Shown: in pieces, positions 12,972 to 24,882 of the stretch
Position numbering within the stretch: position 1 is the stretch's first letter
Layout of the letters: each line of letters starts with the position of its first letter
Origin: Cokeromyces recurvatus
Lineage: Eukaryota > Mucoromycota > Mucoromycetes > Mucorales > Mucoraceae
Length of the DNA stretch: 64,000 nucleotides
Direction: 5' to 3'
Assembly: GCF_025118155.1 (NCBI RefSeq)
Contig: NW_026251437.1
Coordinates: 62,001 to 126,000, forward strand
Notes under the pieces: generated by a model
What the model saw: the letters and a program-made list of their open reading frames with translations, nothing else
What the model was told of the DNA's origin: nothing
Databases searched by the model: none
Made by a program: the position numbers and the translations under genes

Positions 12972-13365
12972 ATGCAGTATCCATCTACCCCTAATAATAT
13001 TCAATCTATTCTACTAGTTGATAATATTCAACCATTAGATATGTTGTCTGTGGGTGGAAATGAGATGGATCTCTTTCAAAGTTTATCTACTGGAAATACA
13101 GGATTTATTCATCATCAACCATCAAACGGCTTTCTTCCTTTATTTGCTCCTTTGAATAATTTCCCAAGTGATAATGCAGTATGTTGTATGACTGAATTAC
13201 CTACAAAAAGGAAAGAAGACTTGTCTTTAGACATTCAACCTTGTATCTCTATTACAGAGCCTACACCTGTCTCGTCGTTAGGATTTGTAGATCAATTTAT
13301 CGTTCAACATTCAACTCAATTAGAACACGCCAACCTTTTAGATGATTTATTATTATTATCATCTC

Positions 13366-13403
<38 letters not shown>

Positions 13404-14078
13404 CCTTGGACAAATTGGACACCTATAGAAGGATCCTTATCTCCAGTTTCATTTACAGGTGCTTTCTTTGATGACCAATATTCAATATCCTCGACACCTG
13501 ATAATGATCCTTCCTTATGTTTAATATCTCAAAATGATTTCTCTTTTATGAGTTCATTTACAGGTTCGGAATACTCATCTCCATCTTTATCCTTTAACGG
13601 AGAAGAAGAAGAAGAAGAGCAGCGAAACAGTAAGGATACCTTATTAACTGTCGTTCGACAAGTATCAGAATCACTACCACCAAAACAAGATTTTCAATTG
13701 TTAGAATTTCAATTACAGCAACAGTGTAATACTAATAATAATAAATCAAAAAGAAGAGTACGTTCAAAGACGATGAATTCATCCTCAACAAATCATGCCT
13801 GTCCTCATCCAGGCTGTGGAAAACTTTTCACACGTCCTTATAACTTGACCTCTCATATGCGTACTCATACAGCTGAAAGACCCTTCGCGTGTTCCGAATG
13901 TGGAAGACGATTCGCTCGTCAACATGATCGGAATCGACATGAAAAGTTACACTGGGGTATAAAACCTTACGCTTGTTTAAATTGTAAAAAACCATTTGCA
14001 AGAATGGACGCTTTAAATAGACATCTTCGTGTCGAAAATGGGTGTCAAAATAATACAATGATTCACAAAACCATGTAG
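12972..14078 (+). CDS. Crz1-like C2H2 zinc-finger transcription factor
   Basis: Single-exon 368-aa protein from the ATG at 12972; an upstream in-frame ATG at 12930 would add 14 hydrophobic residues and is less likely. The N-terminal 270 residues are Ser/Thr/Asn-rich with a poly-Thr run. Three C2H2 fingers occupy about residues 277-360; finger 1 has the CPHPGCGK pattern and [13 protein letters not shown], finger 2 [14 protein letters not shown] and finger 3 [10 protein letters not shown]. This wording is characteristic of the calcineurin-responsive Crz1/Prz1 family. The N-terminal half also has PCISIT at residues 90-95 (13239-13256), an exact PxIxIT calcineurin-docking motif. I infer a calcium/calcineurin-controlled nuclear factor. 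A basic KSKRRVRSK stretch before the fingers could serve nuclear import. Confidence 0.75.
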
Positions 14079-14295
14079 ATAAATGTGTATATTTTTTTTT
14101 TAGAATCTATACCCTCCCTTTCCTTTTAATAGCATTCCTTTCATTTTTATTCTATGTACATAATAACGACTATTATTAGTAATATTAAAATAAATCTTTT
14201 ATATTGTATGTATATCCCAGTAGTTACACGGATATCATCTATACTTCCTTCTTCGCCCTTTTTACTCCGGGAATACCAGTTTTAGACTTCTACTT

Positions 14296-15246
14296 TTATT
14301 TTTCTAGAATATCTTGTAATAATCCTCTTATTTCTACTAGCATTTCCATATCATAATGAGCAGATGACACAGGTACCTAGAGACCATCTATAAGTAATTT
14401 ATCTTATACGCTTTGCATCAACTATACCTTAAGATCGTTTAAGCATTCTAATATCTTTATAATCTCCCGCTTTTCTTCATTTAGCACTAAATTTATGTAG
14501 CAGTTAATATATGTTATATACTGAATAAATGCAAAGTCTATTTACTTATTTCATTATGATTTGTTGCCGCAGTCAGTTTACTTTCTATCTGATTTGCTAT
14601 CTTTTCGATCTGCCATAAAAACTTTAATACATCACTTTCTTTTAAACTATCTATCTCTTGTCTTTGTTTTTCCCTTAAAGCTTCTTCAGCCAAACCTAGC
14701 TCTCTCTTTAAAGATATATATAAACATATAAATAAATACATATAAAAGTTATTTATTGTATCTATTTATATTTTACCTCAACTGTTTGCTTTAAGCTTGT
14801 AAAATGTTTTTTCAATCTAAAATTCAAAAATTCATATTGAAGATATTTTGCATAAAGATAATCAAGTTGAAGTAATTGTTCGTCATTGTGCAACGAATCA
14901 GATAAATTATATACTGAAGAAGCTCTTGATTCTCGTCGCATAGATGGTCGTGGTAATGAAATATTAGTAGAAGGGGTATCATGCTACATGAAAGAAAAAG
15001 AGAAAGACAGAAAAAAAAAGAGTTAATTATAATCTTTACATGATGTTTTTTTTTTTTCTAAATTACGGGTTGTATAATGGATGATGAATGTGGTTGTTGT
15101 GACGATCTTCTTGGCTTTTTCAAGATGATAGCAGACGGTGAATTAGAACTATTAATACGTTTTTTACTCGATGAATGCGTTGAACGTAAATATCCCGGAT
15201 GACTTTTATGACGAGAGCTTTCATTTTCTTTTTTTTTAGGAGTCAT
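14296..15246 (-). CDS. coiled-coil protein, possible HAUS8/augmin-like subunit
   Basis: Predicted exons on the minus strand: 15246-15067, 14983-14777, 14705-14546, 14486-14428, 14376-14296 (228 aa if it starts at 15246). The N-terminus is basic and Ser-rich (KKRINSSNSPS, KKPRRSSQQ), as in microtubule-binding tails. It is followed by a helical segment (LDYLYAKYLQYEFLNFRLKK) and long coiled coil, ending SSAHYDMEMLVEIRGLLQDIL. A basic tail plus a YLQ-F-N helix is like HAUS8, the microtubule-binding augmin subunit; this is inference from pattern only. An upstream minus-strand ATG at 15431 opens a good coding stretch (LSVHEAIDRLEKR) with a proper donor, but I could not join it in frame, so the true start is uncertain. 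Divergent from the PPR gene. Confidence 0.55.
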
Positions 15247-15579
15247 TTTAGTCTAATCTATTTAACGTCTTTTATATACATTTATAAATATTTTACCTTC
15301 TGTAAAACTGTACAAAACATCATAAAAATCAAACACTATTATTCTTATTAAAATAATTTATTTTATTTACCTTTTCTCTAATCGATCAATGGCTTCATGT
15401 ACACTTAGATTATTTTCTTCGTCCAACATGTTTAATAAGAAAAAAAAAAAAAGTTCGTTATTATGTAATAATTTTAGAATTATTTTTTTTTTTTTTTTTT
15501 GGAAGTCCTATTTTAACCCCACCCCTAGCATTTCTGCAACCTAATCTTTCCCCTAGCTTTTCTTGGTGAAGAAATAATT

Positions 15580-17393
15580 ATGAATAGATTTATAACATCA
15601 AGCTTGCAAGTTGCATCACGAGCACAAAAAACAAGAGAGTTTATCCTTAGGGACATAAACAAACGTAAGATCTTTCCTCCCTCTCATCAATGACAAAACC
15701 TCCCTCCTCCTCCCTCATACATTCCTCTCCAACATATAAACCCATATATGTATACAAATATATACATTATAGATCTGTCTTGATTAACCTCTCTCTCTCT
15801 TTTTTTTATATATATAGAATTCATACGAAATAACTCTACTAATGTAATAAAAAATCTCGTCGTGCATAACCATCCAACCTCTCCCATTTCCTCTTATAAT
15901 CTTCGCCTCAATGTACAACTTCGAAATCGAAGAAATCCAGCAAAGACTCTTAAAAACGTGCTAGAGATTGTTGATGAAATCAAACAACTCAAGATTAAAT
16001 TTGATCATAATACGTACAATGCCTTGATGGCGGCCTTGAGTATGAATAAAGAATTTCAAAGAGCTGAAAGAGAATTTAAAAAGATGCTAGACGATGGACT
16101 TGAACCTAATATTGACAGTTATAATATTTTCTTGGAGGTAAATAAATTACCAAAAAAAAAAAAAAAAGTGTGTATGTATGTCTAAATGTATTAAAATATC
16201 TCCTTTTTCTTTTCTTTTTTTTATGGAAGGCTTATGCCAAAACAGGAAGATTAAAGAAACTCTTGGAACTAAAAGAAGAAATTATAGAACATAATATTCA
16301 ATTAACATATAATTCCTATCACTATATTTTAAAAGGGCTATGTAACGCAAATGAAATTGAAGCAGCTTTAGATCTCTTTGATCAAATGAAAGAGAAAAAG
16401 ATGGAACCTAATTTGGCCATCTATGCAACACTGATTCAAGGCTGTGCACAAGTCCTGGATAGTAAAGCTACATTCGATTTACTCACGGAGGCAGAGAAAC
16501 TTGATTTGGCTGTTGAAAGCCAACCCAAGATTTACATAAACGTGCTTCGTCTGGCAACACAATGTGATGATGAAAAACTAGTTAATTACTGTTGGAATAA
16601 AGTGATTCAGCATTTCATACGATTAGATGAGGGAAGCCTCTTGGAGGTTCTTCGAGTGGCTTCTAAGAAGGGGGATACACAACTTGCTACAGATGTTATT
16701 CGACAATTAAGTACGAATGGTTATACTTATAAGGAACATTATTTTACACCTCTGATGGAGGCCTTCATAGTCAAGAAAGATCTTAAGAGTGCGTTTAATG
16801 TATTAGATATCATGCGTGCCTCAGGCATTGCACCTTCCATGCGAGCTACCCTACCCATTCGACAACAGCTTCAAGGTAATGTAAATGATATTGATACAGC
16901 TTATTATATCTTGGAAGAAATCCGACGACAAAAGAAGACGGTAGATATAACGGCCTTTAATGTCGTTGTTGCAGCCTGTGCAGATGCAAAGGACATTGAA
17001 AGAACAGTAGCGACCTATCGTGAAGCCAAACGATTAGGCGTAACCCCTGATGTAGATACCTATAATGCAGTCCTTGAGGCATGTATCACGACTCATATGA
17101 AGTCAATGGGTTTAGTCGTCATTGGTGAAATGAAGAAGGCAGATATCAAACCTAATTTAGAAACCTATTCAAATATGATTCGGTTAGCATGTACAGGACG
17201 TGATTATGATGATGCGTTTGAATACCTTGAAGAAATGAAAGGATATGACATTGCTCCACCTGAAAAATGTTATTTGACATTAGCACGTAAATTAGCTTAT
17301 GAGAATGATCCAAGATTCCACATGTTATTAGAAGAAATGGAAACCTTTGGATATCCTGTTACTACCAAACTTAGAAAATTATGGAAATCATAA
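15580..17393 (+). CDS. mitochondrial pentatricopeptide-repeat (PPR) protein
   Basis: Exons 15580-15664, 15818-16137, 16230-17393; 522 aa. The N-terminus (MNRFITSSLQVASRAQKTR) is basic, hydroxylated and free of acids, typical of a mitochondrial presequence. The body is a series of ~35-residue helical repeats with PPR wording, for example TYNALMAALSMNKEFQRAE, GLEPNIDSYNIFL, EPNLAIYATLIQGCA, TPDVDTYNAVLEAC and KPNLETYSNMIRLAC. PPR proteins bind mitochondrial RNA and help its processing, stability or translation. The target RNA cannot be deduced. It is convergent with STE12, 163 bp apart. Confidence 0.85.
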
Positions 17394-17556
17394 ATCATGA
17401 TCATGATAATAATAGAGCAGCATGTTATACATACATGTATAAATATGTATACATGTATGTATATACGAATATATATATTTATATATATATATATATTTTA
17501 ATTTTTTAAATAAATAAATAAATAAATAAACTAAATACATATATTCATATCTATGA

Positions 17557-19119
17557 TTAATGATAATAGAGTAAAGCATCCGTTGGAGTCATGGTAGGGC
17601 TTTGGTCAGAGTAATGATAATATTCATCATCAGAATGCATCATGATGGGACTATGGATGACACTATGAGAGAGTGGAGTCATTAAGAAATGAATAGAAGG
17701 AATGATAGGAGAAGTTAAACAGGAAGAATCTGTAGTAGAAGAATAAGGAAGTTGAATCATATTATAAAGAGGAGATGGTTCATGAACCATTGTATTCCAT
17801 TCAGATGGTACTAATAGTTCATTTACTAAGCTTATATCCGTTGGCTCTTGTTCTTCTATTTTATAAACTAAATCTGATATTCCTCCTCCTTTTTCTTTTT
17901 CTTCTTTTTCTTCAAACTTGAGAATAGTAGGAGATAAAAGGATTTGCTTCATTTTGGAAGGATCTTCTTGTTGTCGAGACCTTTTGATATTGGATACTGC
18001 TGCTACTGTTGCTGCATCATGTGTAGTACTAACACGCTTTTTCGTATGACGAAGATGATAAAGACGACGCTTTAATAATTTAGTGCTGCGTTGTTGTTGT
18101 TTACGACAATTTGATTTTGTGGATGACTTGATATGAGTCTTCTTATGTTGAGCCAAATTATCGGACCGTGAAAACCGTTTACCACACAAGTCACACAAAT
18201 AAGGTCTCTCCAACGTATGAGTTCTTAAATGACGTTTCATATGTTCTAAGCGTTTAAAGACTTTACGACAAGAAGGGATAGGACATTCAAAAAGCCGATA
18301 AGATTCACTCGATTCGGATGCCCCCTTTGAGGTGATACATGATTTTTCTTTTAAAGTGAATGATTTCTTTTTGTTATGAATGATTGTTTGTTGTTGTTGT
18401 TGTTGTAAAGTAGTTACACGATGTCTACGTTGTTTATAAGAAGGAGAGCCTTTAAAGAGAGAAGAAGGACCAAAGAGAGTAGATGAAATGATTTTTTGAA
18501 TATCGTCATGATCTCTTTTCTTTTCCTTTGTATGGACAAGAGATAGGGGATAATCTAATTGAGATAGCATCGCCTTACGGAATTCATCCAACATAGCCTG
18601 AGTTGTATCCAAGGAGATGATATCAGCAGGATAAGCAATCGCTATCGAGGTAGGCTCTATACCCAACCTTTCACGCTTTAAATCCCTTTCAAGGGCATCC
18701 AAAAATAAGCGATCATGAGGAACCGAATACCAATAAAAGACCTTTTGTTTCTTTTGAGTTCTGATACAATTATGTTTAAATAAGAGATCCAAAAATATCG
18801 ATTTAGGTTCCTCCAAGATAGCATCTGTACCTGGTTTAAGATTTCTGAGATCACTAAAGATACCTTCTTCAAACTTTTTAATATTCTTGATAGGTCTACC
18901 AAAGGCGGTGAATCGAAAGAGAAGACAACGAATGATATCTGTACCTGTAATAAAGAATGTATCATTCCATTTAATACAGCTAATTGATTCTCCAGTAGAT
19001 GATAAATCAAAGGTTTGAATCGTCTTGTTCTCTTGTTCTTCTGGCGCTGTCACTAAGAATGTTTTAAGCTGATTCATCATTTCAAGTCTTGTATCTATAT
19101 TTTCTTTATTTGGATTCAT
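17557..19119 (-). CDS. Ste12-family transcription factor (STE domain plus two C2H2 fingers)
   Basis: Single-exon 520-aa protein. The N-terminal ~190 residues are a full STE homeodomain-like region (MNQLKTFLVTAPEEQ, FTAFGRPIKNIKKFEEGIFSDLRNL, KVFYWYSVPHDRLFLDALERDL). After a linker with a Gln run come two C2H2 fingers (about residues 274-330: CPIPSCRKVFKRLEHMKRH and CDLCGKRFSRSDNLAQH). This SteA layout, with C-terminal fingers, is found in filamentous fungi and is absent from yeast Ste12. These proteins act downstream of a Fus3/Kss1-type MAP kinase cascade in mating and invasive growth. A basic region follows the fingers and the C-terminus is Ser/Thr-rich. Head-to-head with the fasciclin gene (365 bp apart). 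Confidence 0.92.
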   Translation of the reverse strand: MNPNKENIDTRLEMMNQLKTFLVTAPEEQENKTIQTFDLSSTGESISCIKWNDTFFITGTDIIRCLLFRFTAFGRPIKNIKKFEEGIFSDLRNLKPGTDAILEEPKSIFLDLLFKHNCIRTQKKQKVFYWYSVPHDRLFLDALERDLKRERLGIEPTSIAIAYPADIISLDTTQAMLDEFRKAMLSQLDYPLSLVHTKEKKRDHDDIQKIISSTLFGPSSLFKGSPSYKQRRHRVTTLQQQQQQTIIHNKKKSFTLKEKSCITSKGASESSESYRLFECPIPSCRKVFKRLEHMKRHLRTHTLERPYLCDLCGKRFSRSDNLAQHKKTHIKSSTKSNCRKQQQRSTKLLKRRLYHLRHTKKRVSTTHDAATVAAVSNIKRSRQQEDPSKMKQILLSPTILKFEEKEEKEKGGGISDLVYKIEEQEPTDISLVNELLVPSEWNTMVHEPSPLYNMIQLPYSSTTDSSCLTSPIIPSIHFLMTPLSHSVIHSPIMMHSDDEYYHYSDQSPTMTPTDALLYYH

Positions 19120-19484
19120 TTTCTATTCTATTTTTTTTTTAAAAAAAAAAGAAGAAGAAAAGAGAAAGAAAAAAAAAAGGAAAATAAATATAAATTCATT
19201 TCTCTCTCACTCATTCACTCACTCACTCACTCACTCACTTACTCTCTCACTCTCTCCTCCCCCCCCTTTTTTTTCACTAATTGTTATGGGCAATTCCTTC
19301 GTAAAAAAGGGTTTTCCGGAATGCAAACTTCAAACACGATTACAAAGTTTAGGTTGTACTGTATCAGATATTTTTATCCAATCAAAAGAGAGATAAATAA
19401 ATACCGCAATTATTTTGTTGTTGTTATTGTTATTATTATTTTTTTTTTTTTTTTTTTTTTTTTTTTGATTTTCACAAGTATAAT
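19120..19484. promoter_or_regulatory. shared divergent promoter of STE12-like and fasciclin genes
   Basis: A 365-bp gap between head-to-head genes. It holds a CACT/CTCT microsatellite (about 19201-19260), purine and pyrimidine runs and a long T run (19440-19466) just before the fasciclin ATG. No binding sites were assigned. Confidence 0.5.
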
Positions 19485-20012
19485 ATGCTAATAATCAAGT
19501 TATTCTTCTTATATTCTTTATTGATTATGACAACTACAAGTCAAACATTCTTATACGAGTCAATGAGTTCTAGTTATCTACAAACAAGTCAACGTCAATC
19601 TTTATTTGACAAGTTGGCTCCTGATCCTGCTTTATCTACTTTTATGGATGTCCTTACTCAAGTAGATGATGTCCTTCAATTAATAAATTCAACCCATGAT
19701 AAAACACTTTATACTATCTTTTGTCCTATCAATAGTGCCTTTCAAGAGTTCAGACTCTTGTATGGACACGATAACCTTGATGAATTCCTAAGAAATCATA
19801 TTGTTCCTCATGAAAGGCTTTTACCGTCTGAATTACCATCACGCCATGTCCTTCCGACTTTATTAGATCATCAAACGATTCAAGTCAAATATCATTATTT
19901 ATCTCATAAAGTCGTCTTGAATGGACATGCCCAAGTTGATATGAAGCATGTTGTTGAAGCAACAAATGGTATTGCATATAAAATTAATCATTTATTACGT
20001 CCTGCCAAATAA
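19485..20012 (+). CDS. secreted fasciclin (FAS1)-domain protein
   Basis: Single-exon 175-aa protein. It starts with a hydrophobic signal peptide (MLIIKLFFLYSLLIMTTTSQ). One FAS1 domain fills the rest, with the H1-like motif TLYTIFCPINSAFQEF, a short central LRNHIVPH segment and the H2-like end ATNGIAYKINHLL. FAS1 proteins are extracellular or cell-wall adhesion proteins. No C-terminal GPI-anchor hydrophobic tail is present, so this one is probably freely secreted. It has a single domain, shorter than most family members. Confidence 0.85.
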   Translation: MLIIKLFFLYSLLIMTTTSQTFLYESMSSSYLQTSQRQSLFDKLAPDPALSTFMDVLTQVDDVLQLINSTHDKTLYTIFCPINSAFQEFRLLYGHDNLDEFLRNHIVPHERLLPSELPSRHVLPTLLDHQTIQVKYHYLSHKVVLNGHAQVDMKHVVEATNGIAYKINHLLRPAK

Positions 20013-20187
20013 TGACGTCTAACATTCACGTGATATAAAACGATATATACATGTGTGTATATGAAATTATTTCAATTTTTTTTTTTTAATAATAATAATG
20101 ATGATAATAATAATATACGTTAAAGGAGAGAGAAGGAGAGAAAAAAAAAAGGAGAGGGGAGAGGAGAGACAAGGTGTTAGGGAGGTT

Positions 20188-21228
20188 TTATAAATTTAAT
20201 AAAAAGTCATCTTCTTTTGGATGAATCATGACTGCTACCGCTGCTGCTGCTGCTGCTGCTTCTTCTGCTTCTTCTTGCTTTATAACAGTAACGTCTTCTT
20301 TCTTTGTTAAATGAGCAGATAAATCTTTATTCATGCCAAAGCTATTAATTCGATCCTGATCAAATATTTTTTTAAGCTTTTCATCACAAAGAATAAATCT
20401 TCTATCAGAAGGATCCTGAAGATTATTTGATTTAATGTACTTCCACAGTCTTTGAACTAATTCAGGTCTTGAAAGCTATATGAAAGTATACACATTATTA
20501 TCTTTTTTTTTTTTTTTTTTTTTAGTTGTCCTCTCCTTCTTTAGTTTAGTTATTATCTTTACTTCTCTTTCTCCATCCATAAGCTTGGAAAGAGGAGGAC
20601 TAAGGATTAAGGGTTTATTCAATCCTGTCTTTCTTTTTGGCTTGGGTGGTGCATTAGGATCGATTATCTTTGCCTGTCTTTTCCTTTTCGTCTTTGTTTG
20701 TTTCTTTTTTTGAATACTACTACCTCCTGTCTGTATATGCTCTGTCTTTATCGTCTGTAATAAATGATTGTGGGGTTGTTGTAATTGTTGTAAATGCTGT
20801 TGTTGAGAATAATAATGCATCATAGAATTCGATGACGTAGATGGTATATAAACAGGAGTGGATTGAGGCGAATCTGGACTACTTTGATTACTATTATATC
20901 TTTGGGGAGAATACATGTAATTGGTGGGTTGATAATATCCATTATTATATAGATTTTGTTGATTTAATAATGCATGACTAGCTTGAGAGGGTTGTTGATA
21001 AAGATGACTAAACTCAAGTCCATCTAGAAAGCCTGAATGATCTACTGTTGTCAATTTATTAGTAGGATTATTGTTGTTCGTATTCGTGTTCGTGTTAGTG
21101 TTGTTGTTAAATGTATGCAAAGCTGCATAAAATAATATATATTAATATATATATCATACACGCACACATATCCGTATCTCCCTTTTAATCTTATACATGC
21201 CTTGTTGCAAAACAGGATTTCTGTCCAT
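20188..21228 (-). CDS. SWIB/MDM2-domain protein (UAF30/Spp27-like)
   Basis: Predicted exons 21228-21201, 21122-20563, 20475-20188; 291 aa. The N-terminal half is Asn/Gln/Ser-rich. A Lys/Arg stretch follows (KKKQTKTKRKRQAK), then DPNAPPKPKRKTGLNKP and a SWIB domain split by the last intron (SRPELVQRLWKYIKSNNLQD, then FILCDEKLKKIF). It ends in an Ala run and an acidic tail. In yeast UAF30 this domain sits in the upstream activation factor for rRNA transcription; other SWIB proteins belong to chromatin remodelers. The first join needs a GC-AG intron (donor CAAG|GCATGT); otherwise the start is unresolved. The other join is ordinary. Confidence 0.78.
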
Positions 21229-22178
21229 TTTTCTTTATGTTTTCTTTTCTTTTTTTTTTGAATAAAATTAGTATTTTTTCTATATCGCAAGTTACTTTTT
21301 TAATCACACACACACAAGAATAAACTCTTTTGCTATCAGGGTTTTTTTTTGTTTTTATAAGAAAAGAAGAAGAAAAGAGGAAAAGAGGAAAAGAAAAAAC
21401 AAGAGTTAATATGAAAATGGGGGTGTGTACGAGGAACACAACAGAGTAGTAAATCAATTAAAAAAACGTGACTCTTTGTATCCGATCAAGGGACTCTTTT
21501 TTTTTTTCTTTATTATTATTATTATTATTATTTTATTACTGCAAGATAGTTTCAAGCTAGGTTCTATTTCTTGTTATACACCCATACGTTACTTTGTTGT
21601 CCATCTTTCTTTAGGTATCTTTTTTACTTTCTTTAACTTTTGTTATTGTTCACGTATAAAATACAATATTATCAAGTACGTCACAAGCATATGATGGTTT
21701 TACTAAAAGAGAGAGAGAAAAAAAAAAGGGGGGGAGTCTTGTTGAAATTTTATCCAAAAAAACATCCCTAAAATAGTAGTTTGGTAATGTTGAAATCGAA
21801 TGCTTTGTGTCTTGAATACGAAAAGCTATTGTTTATTTGAATATGCGACAAACCATAATGATTGAAGCATTATAGTATCGTCTTTATTTTTATTTTTATT
21901 TTTGTTATGAATGATCTATTTTAATAAATATCTAAAGATATCCCATGATTCAAATATCGTCTGTTCCCTTTTTTTTTTCTTTTTTTTTCTATTATACAAA
22001 TAAAAATTGAATAGTGTTCGAGTTGCTATGTCAAAAAATGCTCTAAACATAGTGCATGTAGTACTCTTTTTTTTTTTCCTTTTTTTTTTTGTTTTAATAC
22101 TACACGCACCCACGTAAATCCTATTATCATTATATAAATTCTCCGTGTAACCAATAATTTGTTCTTGACACTCATCGA

Positions 22179-22210
<32 letters not shown>

Positions 22211-22271
22211 ATTATTATTATTATTATTATTATTATAATTATTAATAATAATAATAATATATTCATTGATC
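21229..22271. other. intergenic between divergent SWIB and UBP8 genes
   Basis: No gene seen. It contains GAA/CTT-rich stretches, ATT repeats, and a T run followed by ATT repeats directly upstream of the UBP8 ATG (22181-22260). It is presumably the promoter of both flanking genes. Confidence 0.5.
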
Positions 22272-24271
22272 ATGATGTCACAACAACCACCAGGATCACC
22301 ATTATCACCATTATCACCGCCTTCACCTTCATCTTGTATAGAACAAAAAACAATTTACGATGTCATTTATGCAACTAATAATCCTCCCGAGTTTTATGGT
22401 CCACATTCACTCATTCAATCCGGGGCATGTCCTCATCTTGTCCAACTAAAAACTCAAATTCGAGAAGATCCCAATAATGATGTTTTGGAAAATTATCGTA
22501 TCTTGATTCAATATTCTATTTTATGGCATAAAAGTCGAAAGCAAAGACATCAACCCAATAGTAGTAAAAAGAGAAAACTTGACGAGGTATAGATTCATAC
22601 ATAATAATACGTTATTATTATTATCATTATTCAACTTGAATATAAAAAAAAAATGTAAATAGCTTCCTATGCCTCAGTGTACTACTTGTATGGATCCTTT
22701 ATCAAGACTTCATGCTTGTTTGCATTGTGTCTTCATGGGTTGTTTGCGTAAAGGCCATTTAAAAGATCATTTAAAAGAAAAGAATCATACCTTTGGTAGT
22801 CCTTTTATTTAGGAAAACAAGTATATTAAAATGCCTCTCATTTTAATATTATTTTCATATAGCTATGGATTTTGATAGACATACATTATTTTGTAACGAA
22901 TGCAATGATTATATATATGATGTTGAGATTGATGAAAAAGTGATCAAAACCAAATTGAGTTCAAGTACATTTACTTTTTTTTTTTGAAATAGACAAAAAA
23001 AAATAGTTTTGTTTCAACTAAATAAGCTTTTTTTTTTATATATAGAATCAAAAAGAAAGAAACAATGTATAAAATGGGAGCCTAGCAACGAAGAAATCAA
23101 GACACTTGTCAATAATTCATCTATTTCATCTTGTCAGGGTATTCGTGGCTTATGTAATATGGGCAATACTTGCTTTATGAATGTCATCTTACAAAGTCTT
23201 GTACATAATCCTTTATTAAAGGCCTATTTTTTAAGTGATCGACATAATCCTAAATATTGTCAGAAACAATTTTGTATGTGTTGTGAAATGGATGATTTAT
23301 TTGCACAGGTAAATAAATAAATATGGATATACGAGATGGAACAGAGAGCATGTTTGCTGAAAATACAGAAATACAAAAAAAAAAAAAATCTAAATTTTTT
23401 GGTGTTTATTTATTTCTAGTTTTATTCGGATGATAAGAAGCCTTATGGACCTTGTCGTTTCCTTCAATCGATGTGGATGAGTTTGAAAGAATTAGCAGGT
23501 TATGCACAACAAGATGCTCATGAGTTCTTTATCAGTGCCCTGAATAATATTCATGCAGGTTGTGAAGGCCAAAAGCTGTCGAATTGCAATTGTATCATCC
23601 ACAAGACCTTTGCTGGCTTATTACAATCGAATGTGACTTGTCTTCGATGTAGAAATGTGACAACCACCTGTGATCCCATGTTAGATATCAGTTTAGGATT
23701 AAGGCCAATGGAAACGAATAAAAAGAAAAAAAGTATGAATGGGAAATTATTAGGAGGAAATATAGATGGTAGAAGGTTGAGTGATGAAGAATCATCTCTT
23801 TTACGAGGTAAAGGACAAGGAAATACATTATTAGATTGTTTAGATAGGTAAATATATATACTCGGTAGAAAAAAAAAAAAAAAAAAAAAAAAGTCTAAAC
23901 ACTAATATCATGATTTAGATATACACAGCCTGAAAGATTAGGCCCTAATGAATATAGTTGTAGTAAATGTGGTAATACTTTTCAGGTAATATACATATTT
24001 ATATATATAAATATATATAATGAACTAATGTCATATTTAAATAGGAAGCAACTAAACAATTATCTATTAAACGTATACCTCCTGTACTAAGTATTCAATT
24101 CAAGGTAACCCATTCCTCTAACGTCTATTATACATACAGTAAAAATTGATAAATCTATATCCCACATAGCGTTTTGAACATGGTTCATCTTCCTCAAGTA
24201 AAATTGAAACAAAGATTAAATTTCCAATAGAATTAGATTTAACTCCTTATACAAGTAGTAAGAAAAAGATA

Positions 24272-24305
<34 letters not shown>

Positions 24306-24716
24306 AAATGCACACAGAATAGTATACTTGACTACTAATTATTACCATAGAGATAATATATATACATTATTTTCGGTTATAAATCATCAAGGTAAAATGG
24401 ATACAGGACATTATACAATGTATGCCAAGCATAGAAATGAGGTTTGTACAAGTATATATTCATATCTATTTCATTTACTCACTCATACAATGGCAGTGGT
24501 TTCGATTTGACGATCATAATGTAACACTTGCTTATCAAAAAGATGTTTTAGACAGTAAAGCGTAAGTTATAGAATGTATAGAATTAAACTAAAAAGAAAG
24601 CTTATCCTCCTCTTTATATATATATATATATATATAAATATTAAATTAGATATATGTGCTTTTATATTAAAAAATCATTAGAATATGAATCAATAGACCC
24701 CTTTCGATTTGAATAA
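22272..24716 (+). CDS. UBP8: SAGA-type ubiquitin-specific protease (Ubp8/USP22)
   Basis: Predicted eleven exons: 22272-22586, 22663-22795, 22863-22964, 23046-23308, 23420-23847, 23919-23985, 24045-24104, 24170-24272, 24323-24441, 24497-24561, 24650-24716 (573 aa). An N-terminal zinc-finger ubiquitin-binding (ZnF-UBP) domain runs from SGACPHLVQLK to about FCNECNDYIYD. The catalytic Cys box is GLCNMGNTCFMN. QQDAHEFF, paired CxxC zinc ligands and the His box MDTGHYTMYAKH follow, and the protein ends AYMCFYIKKSLEY. The segments FFLSDRH, NCNCIIH and KRFEH are those of USP22/Ubp8, the SAGA subunit that deubiquitinates histone H2B. A poly-A-rich intron separates exons 8 and 9. The gene ends 166 bp before the CYP51 ATG. 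Confidence 0.9.
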
Positions 24717-24882
24717 AAATAAATAGAATCGAACCATAAAATAATTCTTCTGCAATAAGACCCGTTTTATTGTTGTACAGAGTGACTGGAATTTTTTCTT
24801 ATCTTTCCTTCTTTTTTATAATAAAACATTGTAAAATTTCCTTTCTTTCTTTTTCCTTTCCTTTCCTTTTAATTTAATTAGA

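Noticed and set aside
20476..20560. Lys-rich C-terminal extension of the SWIB protein
   Set aside because: This is an intron: the frame reads through a T run and splicing restores the SWIB domain.
24717..24800. minus-strand GGTTCGATTCT as a tRNA B box
   Set aside because: No matching A box or cloverleaf-forming arms nearby.
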